Positions 22,078 through 28,133 of a stretch of 28,133 nucleotides of DNA are shown in pieces. The stretch is from Acidobacteriota bacterium (GTDB lineage Bacteria > Actinomycetota > Actinomycetes > Actinomycetales > Micrococcaceae), in contig JABBNV010000007.1 of NCBI GenBank assembly GCA_019352125.1, forward strand, positions 1 through 28,133. The letters are read 5' to 3'. The position numbers and the translations under genes were made by a program. The notes under the pieces are model-generated. The model did not search any database, was not told where the DNA came from, and saw nothing but the letters and a program-made list of their open reading frames with translations. Within the stretch, counting starts at the first letter, position 1. Every line of letters begins with the position of its first letter.

Positions 22078-24518
22078 CCGTGCAGCCTCCAGATCCTGCG
22101 GAGTTGCTCCAGCGTGGACTCAGTGCTGATCAGGTAGCTCAGCGGGTGAACGCCAAGCTGACCAACTATGTGAGGAATGATTCCTCACGCAGCATCACGG
22201 CTATTCTGCGCTCCAACCTCTTCACCCTCTTCAACGCGGTGCTGGGCAGTGCACTGGTGGTGGTACTTCTGGTGGGGGACCCGAAGGATGCCCTGTTCGG
22301 ATTCATTGTGGTGGCCAATGTTGCTATTGGCGTCGTGCAGGAATATCGAGCCAAGCGGACCCTGGACAAGTTGGCGGTGTTGCATGCACCGCTGGCACGA
22401 GTACTCCGTGACGGGGTCACCACCGAATGTGAGGTGGGCGAGGTGGTGCTTGATGACGTCATGGTGCTACGAACGGGGGATCAGATCCCTGCTGACGGTG
22501 TGATTCTTCGGGCGGACGGGCTGGACGTTGACGAATCCTTATTGACGGGGGAGTCTGATCCCGTCATCAAAAACCCGGATGACGTGGTGCGCTCCGGATC
22601 CACCGTAGTGGCGGGTTCCGCACTGGCGCGGGCCACCGCCGTCGGTGCTGACGCCTATGCAAGCCGGCTTACTGCCGAAGCCAAGCGATTCTCTCTGGTC
22701 CATTCCGAAATCCGAACCTCGGTGAACCGCATCATTTTCTGGGTTACTTGGGCGCTTATCCCCATCATTTTGCTGGTGGTAAATGGGCAGATGCAGGCCC
22801 GCGGCGGCTGGGGCGTTGCCCTGGCCAACGGTTCCTGGCGGCAGGCAGTGGTCAGTGCCGTGGCTTCCGTGGTGGCGATGATTCCGGAGGGCCTAGTGCT
22901 GCTGACCAGTATCTCGTTTGGCTTGGCCGCGGTGACGTTGGCCAGGCGCCAGGTGCTGGTACAGGAGCTTCCCGCCGTGGAAGGGCTGGCTCGGGTGAAT
23001 ATGGTGTGCCTGGACAAAACCGGAACCCTGACCCACGGGACGCTGGTTGTTGACGGCGTGGCACTGCTCAGCGGTGCCGGTGCGCATGCACGTGTGCTGG
23101 CTGATTTTGCTGCGGATCCGCAGGCTAATGCCACGGCGGCCGCGCTGGCCAGCAGATACGCGGAAACTACTGACACCGGGCCGGATGTGGTGGTGGGCTT
23201 CAAGAGCTCGCACAAATGGAGCTCGCTCACGTATCACGGCGGCGCGGAAGTGGGCCAATGGGTCCTCGGAGCCCCCGAGATGGTGCTGGATCCGGGTCTG
23301 AATGATCACGCTGAGGTACTGACCCGCTGTGCAGCACAGGCTGATGCTGGCCTGCGAGCCCTTGTACTGGTGCGCAGTACCCAGCGTGCGCAGCCTGTCC
23401 CTGCGGATCAACGCCAAGTGCCGCAACTGCCGCGCGAACGCACCCCGGTGGCCATTCTGACGTTCAAGGAACAGGTGCGCGAGGATGCGGCGGCCACGCT
23501 GCGCTACTTCCGGGAACAGGGTGTCACGCTGAAGATAGTCTCCGGTGACAACCCCCGGACCGTTGCCGCCGTGGCGCGTGAGGTGGGTTTTGCCGACGTC
23601 GGCGTGGGGTATGACGCCCGCAACTTGCCCGCGGATCCCGAGGAGTTTGCGGACATTGTTAATCGCGAAGCCGTCCTGGGGCGCGTGACGCCGGAGCAGA
23701 AGAAGCAGATTGTGCTCGCGTTGCAACGGCGTGGTCACGTGGTGGCGATGACGGGCGACGGCGTCAATGACGCTCTGGCTTTGAAGTATGCGGACATTGG
23801 CGTCGCCATGGGTCAAGGGGCTGACGCAACCAAAGCCGTCTCACGACTAGTGCTGCTGGACGGTAAGTTTTCCCAGCTGCCCTTTGTGGTGGCCGAGGGG
23901 CGGCGCATTATTGCCAACGTGGAGCGCGTGGCCAACCTGTTCCTGACCAAAACCACATACGCCGTCGCCATTTCCCTGGTGATCGGCCTGCTGTTGTGGC
24001 GATACCCCTTCCTGCCACGGCACCTCTCCCTTGTGTCCTCCCTGACCATCGGCATCCCTGCCTTCTTCCTCGCGCTGCTGCCCAATAAACGGCGGTACCA
24101 GCGGGGATTTCTGCGGCGCGTGCTGATGTTTTCGGTGCCAGCTGGTGTGATTATCAGCGCCTGCATTCTGGGTGTCTATGGCTATGCGCGGGCCGCGCCG
24201 GATGCGGCACTTGATCCCATAGCGCAGACTCAGGCGGCATCCACCGCCACCACCATGGCCTTGCTCGCCGTCGCCCTCTGGACGCTCTCCGCACTGGCCC
24301 GGCCATTCGACCGCTGGCGCGCACTGTTGGTGGGCTGCTTGATTGCGGCGGTAGCCCTGATTCTGCTGGTGCCGGCTGGCCGCGACTTCTTTGCTCTGCA
24401 ACTGCCCACGGGGCACTTGCTTGCCGTTACGATGGGCGTAGTTGTTCTGGGTTGCGCGGCCATCGAAGTCCTGTATCGCTGGCTCAGAGCTAGAGGTGCT
24501 GTTTCGATGCGTGAATAG
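22074..24518 (+). CDS. HAD-type P-type cation-translocating ATPase (CtpE-like)
   Basis: An 814-residue P-type ATPase. Motifs: actuator TGES at residues 158-161; PEGL at 271-274 in helix M4 (MIPEGLVLLTS); phosphorylation site DKTGTLT with Asp314; hinge GDGVNDALALKYADIGVAMG from 561. About ten membrane helices are expected, with six after the hinge in the last 200 residues. No N-terminal CxxC heavy-metal domain. The PEGL-type M4 and overall form resemble mycobacterial CtpE, reported as a calcium transporter, so calcium or a related divalent ion is the favoured substrate; this is inference. GTG start in a GTGA overlap with the methyltransferase gene. Last gene of the unit; the region after it holds the acnA control elements. 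Confidence 0.9.
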   Translation: MTVQPPDPAELLQRGLSADQVAQRVNAKLTNYVRNDSSRSITAILRSNLFTLFNAVLGSALVVVLLVGDPKDALFGFIVVANVAIGVVQEYRAKRTLDKLAVLHAPLARVLRDGVTTECEVGEVVLDDVMVLRTGDQIPADGVILRADGLDVDESLLTGESDPVIKNPDDVVRSGSTVVAGSALARATAVGADAYASRLTAEAKRFSLVHSEIRTSVNRIIFWVTWALIPIILLVVNGQMQARGGWGVALANGSWRQAVVSAVASVVAMIPEGLVLLTSISFGLAAVTLARRQVLVQELPAVEGLARVNMVCLDKTGTLTHGTLVVDGVALLSGAGAHARVLADFAADPQANATAAALASRYAETTDTGPDVVVGFKSSHKWSSLTYHGGAEVGQWVLGAPEMVLDPGLNDHAEVLTRCAAQADAGLRALVLVRSTQRAQPVPADQRQVPQLPRERTPVAILTFKEQVREDAAATLRYFREQGVTLKIVSGDNPRTVAAVAREVGFADVGVGYDARNLPADPEEFADIVNREAVLGRVTPEQKKQIVLALQRRGHVVAMTGDGVNDALALKYADIGVAMGQGADATKAVSRLVLLDGKFSQLPFVVAEGRRIIANVERVANLFLTKTTYAVAISLVIGLLLWRYPFLPRHLSLVSSLTIGIPAFFLALLPNKRRYQRGFLRRVLMFSVPAGVIISACILGVYGYARAAPDAALDPIAQTQAASTATTMALLAVALWTLSALARPFDRWRALLVGCLIAAVALILLVPAGRDFFALQLPTGHLLAVTMGVVVLGCAAIEVLYRWLRARGAVSMRE

Positions 24519-24556
24519 GGCAGATCCGCCCATCATCACAGGTGCGAAGTGCTCGG

Positions 24557-24578
24557 CTAGTTAGGCAATCCTAACTAG
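24557..24578. promoter_or_regulatory. Perfect 22-bp dyad upstream of acnA
   Basis: CTAGTTAGG-CAAT-CCTAACTAG: 9-bp perfect arms around 4 nt, 38 bp after the ATPase stop and 52 bp before the acnA start. The TTAGG/CCTAA arms recall DtxR/IdeR iron boxes, but the spacing (TTAGG-N4-CCTAA) differs from the usual 19-bp box. A metal-responsive operator for the iron-sulfur enzyme aconitase is attractive. A hairpin terminator for the ATPase gene is the alternative, although no T-tract follows. Confidence 0.5.
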
Positions 24579-24630
24579 CACCCCAACTGTTGCGTGGCAA
24601 GATAAAAGCTGTGGCGAGAGGAGTCCAATT

Positions 24631-27459
24631 GTGAGTACTGTGGACAGTTTTGGTTCCAAAGGCGTACTGAATGTAGCCGGGACTGAATATGAGATTTTCC
24701 GACTGAGCTCGGTAGAAGGCGCAGACCGCCTTCCATACAGCCTTAAGGTGCTGCTGGAGAACTTGCTGCGAACTGAGGACGGCGCCAATATTACGGCCGA
24801 CCACGTTCGCGCACTGGCCGGTTGGGATGCCAATGCGCAGCCCAACACGGAGATCCAGTTCACCCCGGCTCGCGTCATCATGCAGGACTTCACCGGAGTT
24901 CCCTGCATCGTTGACCTGGCTACCATGCGCGAGGCCATCAAGGATCTCGGTGGCGATCCCACCCGAGTGAACCCCTTGGCACCTGCCGAGATGGTCATTG
25001 ACCACTCCGTGCAAATTGACGTATTTGGCAATTCCGGCGCCTTGGAGCGCAACATGGAAATTGAGTACCAGCGCAATGGCGAGCGGTACCAGTTCCTACG
25101 TTGGGGCCAGACGGCCTTTGACGATTTCAAGGTCGTTCCCCCAGGAACCGGTATTGTGCACCAGGTCAACATTGAGTACTTGGCCCGCACCGTGATGACT
25201 CGTGAGGTAGAAGGCACGCTGCGCGCGTACCCGGACACCTGCGTTGGCACGGACTCGCACACCACCATGGTCAACGGCCTGGGTGTGCTGGGTTGGGGCG
25301 TTGGCGGCATCGAAGCCGAGGCTGCCATGTTGGGTCAGCCGGTTTCCATGTTGATTCCCCGCGTTGTTGGCTTCAAGCTCACGGGATCCATCCCGGCCGG
25401 AGCTACGGCAACTGACGTGGTGCTGACCATCACAGAGATCCTGCGCAAGCACGGCGTAGTGGGCAAGTTCGTGGAGTTCTACGGTGACGGTGTAGCCGAG
25501 GTTCCCCTGGCCAACCGCGCCACCATCGGTAACATGAGCCCGGAATTCGGTTCCACCGCAGCCATGTTCCCCATTGACGACGTGACCCTTGACTACCTGC
25601 GCCTCACCGGGCGCGCTGAGGAAAACGTTGCTCTGGTTGAGGCGTACGCCAAGGAGCAGGGCCTCTGGCACGATCCGTCCAAGGAGATCCAGTTCTCCGA
25701 GTACCTGGAATTGGATTTGGGCACCGTTGTGCCGTCCATCTCCGGCCCGAAGCGCCCGCAGGACCGCATCGAGCTGACAGATGCCAAGGAGCAGTTCCGC
25801 AAGGACATCCACAACTACGTGTCCCTGGACGCTGGCAGTGTGGATGAGTCCCTGGACGAGTCGTTCCCGGCCTCGGATGCACCGTCTTTCACACACGCTG
25901 ATTCACACCCCGCGGAAATCGAGCGCGTTGTCTCTGCTGCGAACGGTGCACATGGACGCCCGTCCAAGCCCGTCACGGTTACCACCACTGAGGGGGGAAC
26001 CTTCGAGCTGGATCACGGCGCTGTATCGATTGCGTCAATCACCTCCTGCACCAACACGTCCAACCCGTCCGTGATGTTGGCCGCTGCATTGCTGGCTCGC
26101 AACGCTGTGGACAAGGGCCTGACGTCCAAGCCCTGGGTAAAGACTTCTGTGGCTCCCGGTTCCAAGGTAGTCACTGACTACTACGAAAAGTCCGGGTTGA
26201 CCCCGTACTTGGAGAAGCTGGGCTTCTACATTGTTGGTTACGGCTGTGCTACCTGTATTGGTAACTCCGGCCCGCTGGCTACGGAAATTTCCGAAGCTAT
26301 CCAGGAGAATGACCTTTCGGTCACGGCAGTTCTGTCCGGTAACCGTAACTTTGAAGGCCGCATCAACCCGGACGTGAAGATGAACTACTTGGCCTCACCG
26401 CCATTGGTTATCGCCTACGCCCTGGCTGGCACCATGGACTTCGACTTCGATGCGGACCCTCTGGGCCAGGACGAAGCCGGCAACGATGTGTTCTTGAAGG
26501 ACATTTGGCCCTCACCCACCGAGGTGCAGGAAGTCATTGGCTCTTCGATTGACAAGGACATGTTCACCCGCGGCTATGAAGGCGTGTTTGAAGGCGACGC
26601 TCGCTGGAAGGCACTCGACACTCCAGAGGGCAACACCTTCGAGTGGGTCGAAAGCTCCACGTACGTTCGTAAGCCACCGTACTTCGACGGTATGAAGGCA
26701 GAGCCGGAGCCCGTTGCGGACATCTCCGGTGCTCGCGTTCTGTTGAAGCTGGGCGATTCGGTCACCACTGACCACATCTCCCCGGCAGGTTCTTTCAAGT
26801 CGGATACCCCAGCAGGGCAGTACTTGCTGGCCCACGGCGTTGAGCGCAAGGACTTCAACTCCTACGGCTCCCGCCGTGGAAACCACGAGGTGATGATCCG
26901 TGGAACGTTCGCCAACATCCGTATCAAGAACCAGTTGCTCTCCGACTTCAATGACGGAAGCGGCGTGGAGGGCGGTTTCACCCGTGACTTCACCCAGGCC
27001 GATGGCCCGCAGGCTTACGTCTACGACGCCGCTCAGAACTACCAGGCAGCGGGAACGCCGCTGGTAGTGCTGGCCGGTAAGGAGTATGGCTCCGGTTCAT
27101 CGCGTGACTGGGCAGCCAAGGGCACCGCGTTGTTGGGCGTCAAGGCTGTTGTGGCTGAGAGCTACGAGCGTATTCACCGTTCCAACCTGATTGGTATGGG
27201 CGTTCTTCCGCTGCAGTACCCGGAAGGCGAGTCCGCCAGCACCATTGGTCTGGACGGCACGGAGACGTTTGCCGTTGAGGGTGTCACCGAGTTGAACAAC
27301 GGCACCACGCCGAAGACGCTCAAGGTCACCGCAACCAAGGAGGACGGCACCACTAAGTCCTTCGATGCAACCCTGCGCATTGATACACCAGGAGAGGCCG
27401 ATTACTACCGTAACGGCGGCATCCTGCAGTACGTATTGCGTCAGATCAGCGCCAAGTAA
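24631..27459 (+). CDS. acnA: Aconitate hydratase A
   Basis: Interconverts citrate and isocitrate in the tricarboxylic acid cycle using a [4Fe-4S] cluster. At 942 residues it has the AcnA/IRP1-type length. Cluster ligands are Cys473 in SITSCTNTS and Cys539/Cys542 in GYGCATCIGNSGP; the 66- and 3-residue spacings equal those of human IRP1 (437, 503, 506). Other conserved segments are CVGTDSHTTMVNGLG, TTDHISPAG and GSGSSRDWAAKG. An acidic linker around residues 404-418 contains LDESFPASDAP, an insertion I associate with actinobacterial aconitases. GTG start with GAGAGGAG 8 nt upstream. Monocistronic: a 22-bp dyad lies upstream and a strong terminator follows. Codon use is visibly more C-ending than in its neighbours (AAG, GGC, ACC, AAC), as expected of a highly expressed gene. 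Confidence 0.97.
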   Translation: MSTVDSFGSKGVLNVAGTEYEIFRLSSVEGADRLPYSLKVLLENLLRTEDGANITADHVRALAGWDANAQPNTEIQFTPARVIMQDFTGVPCIVDLATMREAIKDLGGDPTRVNPLAPAEMVIDHSVQIDVFGNSGALERNMEIEYQRNGERYQFLRWGQTAFDDFKVVPPGTGIVHQVNIEYLARTVMTREVEGTLRAYPDTCVGTDSHTTMVNGLGVLGWGVGGIEAEAAMLGQPVSMLIPRVVGFKLTGSIPAGATATDVVLTITEILRKHGVVGKFVEFYGDGVAEVPLANRATIGNMSPEFGSTAAMFPIDDVTLDYLRLTGRAEENVALVEAYAKEQGLWHDPSKEIQFSEYLELDLGTVVPSISGPKRPQDRIELTDAKEQFRKDIHNYVSLDAGSVDESLDESFPASDAPSFTHADSHPAEIERVVSAANGAHGRPSKPVTVTTTEGGTFELDHGAVSIASITSCTNTSNPSVMLAAALLARNAVDKGLTSKPWVKTSVAPGSKVVTDYYEKSGLTPYLEKLGFYIVGYGCATCIGNSGPLATEISEAIQENDLSVTAVLSGNRNFEGRINPDVKMNYLASPPLVIAYALAGTMDFDFDADPLGQDEAGNDVFLKDIWPSPTEVQEVIGSSIDKDMFTRGYEGVFEGDARWKALDTPEGNTFEWVESSTYVRKPPYFDGMKAEPEPVADISGARVLLKLGDSVTTDHISPAGSFKSDTPAGQYLLAHGVERKDFNSYGSRRGNHEVMIRGTFANIRIKNQLLSDFNDGSGVEGGFTRDFTQADGPQAYVYDAAQNYQAAGTPLVVLAGKEYGSGSSRDWAAKGTALLGVKAVVAESYERIHRSNLIGMGVLPLQYPEGESASTIGLDGTETFAVEGVTELNNGTTPKTLKVTATKEDGTTKSFDATLRIDTPGEADYYRNGGILQYVLRQISAK

Positions 27460-27475
27460 GGTCTGAGCTACCCCC

Positions 27476-27534
27476 CTGGGTGACCGTGGCTGTACCCCGC
27501 ATTGGCGGGAGTGCAGCTATGGTCACCCAGTTTT
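27476..27534 (+). terminator. Strong rho-independent-type terminator of acnA
   Basis: Perfect 10-bp outer stem CTGGGTGACC (27476-27485) / GGTCACCCAG (27521-27530) encloses further pairing (TGGCTG with CAGCTA, then CCCGC with GCGGG around a 4-nt loop), giving one long interrupted hairpin followed by TTTT. It begins 16 bp after the acnA stop. This is the clearest terminator in the window and separates acnA from dxs. Confidence 0.85.
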
Positions 27535-27562
27535 GCGTTCTGGGGCAGTGCGCCCTGAACGC

Positions 27563-27570
27563 GATAATGT
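27563..27570 (+). promoter_or_regulatory. Candidate -10 element of dxs
   Basis: GATAATGT contains GATAAT and TAATGT, both close to TATAAT, in the gap after the acnA terminator and 44 nt before the dxs ATG. No -35 at 16-18 nt is convincing. If used, it gives a leader of about 37-39 nt that includes the strong AAGGAGG site. Confidence 0.4.
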
Positions 27571-27614
27571 AGACAACAGGCCCTTATTCAGGACCATTGC
27601 GAAGGAGGGCAAAC

Positions 27615-28133
27615 ATGCCACTGCTGGAAACCATTGGGTCCCCCCAGGACCTTGCCAAGCTCAGCGATGAGCAGATGGTGACGCTGGGTGCGGAGATCCG
27701 GGAATTCTTGGTGAGCAACGTTTCACGCACCGGCGGCCATCTGGGGCCGAACCTTGGCGTGGTTGAGCTGACGCTAGCCGTTCATCGCGTCTTTGATTCG
27801 CCACGGGACAGCATCATCTTTGACACCGGCCACCAGTCCTATGTGCACAAGTTGGTCACCGGCCGGCGGGATTTCACTACGCTGCGCCAACAGGGCGGTT
27901 TGTCCGGCTATCCGGAGCGCGCGGAATCCGTTCATGACATTGTCCAGAGTTCTCATGCGTCCTCCTCTCTCTCCTGGGCAGATGGTATTTCCCGTGCACG
28001 CCAACTCACTGGCGAGGGGGATCGTTACGTGGTGGCCGTCGTCGGCGATGGTGCCTTGACCGGTGGCATGACGTGGGAAGCCATTAACAACATCGCTGCG
28101 GATAAGGATCGGCGCGTAGTGATTGTGGTGAAT
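27615..28133 (+). CDS. dxs: 1-deoxy-D-xylulose-5-phosphate synthase (3' partial)
   Basis: Thiamine-diphosphate enzyme that condenses pyruvate and glyceraldehyde 3-phosphate, the first step of the non-mevalonate isoprenoid pathway. Only the first 173 codons are in the window, and the frame is open to the last base. Translation begins MPLLETIGSPQDLAKLSDEQ. Family motifs present are TGGHLGPNLGVVELTLAVH, FDTGHQSYVHK and the cofactor-binding GDGALTGGMTWEAINN. The usual SHSS/GHSS segment reads SHASSSLSWADG. The ATG is supported by AAGGAGGG with 5 nt spacing. It is separated from acnA by a strong terminator, so it has its own promoter. Confidence 0.94.
   Translation, partial: MPLLETIGSPQDLAKLSDEQMVTLGAEIREFLVSNVSRTGGHLGPNLGVVELTLAVHRVFDSPRDSIIFDTGHQSYVHKLVTGRRDFTTLRQQGGLSGYPERAESVHDIVQSSHASSSLSWADGISRARQLTGEGDRYVVAVVGDGALTGGMTWEAINNIAADKDRRVVIVVN

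Noticed and set aside
22893..23816. Minus-strand open frame of 307 codons opposite the P-type ATPase
   Set aside because: Shadow of the ATPase catalytic domain; no recognisable domain.

Overview
The window is ordinary, gene-dense chromosome from a high-GC Gram-positive actinobacterium, most likely Micrococcaceae (Arthrobacter-like). This rests on family content and gene order recalled from that group: fused CydDC, SepH, DUF4193, DUF3093, dUTPase, DUF3710, OB-fold protein, DUF3159, a TrkA pair, an APC permease, a TRAM methyltransferase, a P-type ATPase, aconitase and dxs. GTG and TTG starts are frequent, and several start codons sit 6-7 nt after a -10-like hexamer, which suggests leaderless mRNAs. 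The species cannot be called. I see no tRNA, rRNA, CRISPR array, insertion sequence, phage gene or attachment site.

Layout. (1) Bases 1-4254, plus strand: a CydDC-type ABC exporter fusion cut by the left window edge, then a tandem-GNAT acetyltransferase. (2) 4291-7546, minus strand: topoisomerase IV subunit A (parC), a large 43-bp dyad, then a DinB-family protein with its own strong-looking promoter. (3) 7592-12224, plus strand, divergent from parC across only 45 bp: a GNAT/acyl-CoA-ligase fusion (PatA-like), DUF5998 and an alkaline-phosphatase-family hydrolase. (4) sepH on minus, then a 380-bp divergent gap, then DUF4193 on plus and DUF3093 on minus. (5) 14867-17216, plus strand operon: dut, DUF3710, OB-fold protein, DUF3159. 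(6) 17182-18554, minus strand: two overlapping TrkA/RCK genes. (7) 18725-24518, plus strand, translationally coupled: KimA-like potassium permease, TRAM-domain RNA methyltransferase, CtpE-like P-type ATPase. (8) acnA, a strong terminator, and the first 173 codons of dxs, cut by the right edge.

How the genes fit together. The two RCK proteins and the KimA-like permease diverge from a 170-bp control region and probably handle potassium homeostasis. That region carries three copies of a GCCTAGC-type motif with starts close to 15 bp apart, overlapping the likely -10. The P-type ATPase downstream extends the ion-transport theme. parC and sepH serve chromosome decatenation and cell division; dut protects DNA from uracil; acnA and dxs are central metabolism and isoprenoid synthesis. 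The DUF genes around dut and sepH are conserved actinobacterial genes of unknown role.

I found no clearly new multi-gene system. The best leads are regulatory: the kimA upstream motif cluster, a perfect 22-bp dyad in front of acnA, the 43-bp dyad behind parC, and the suspected leaderless starts.
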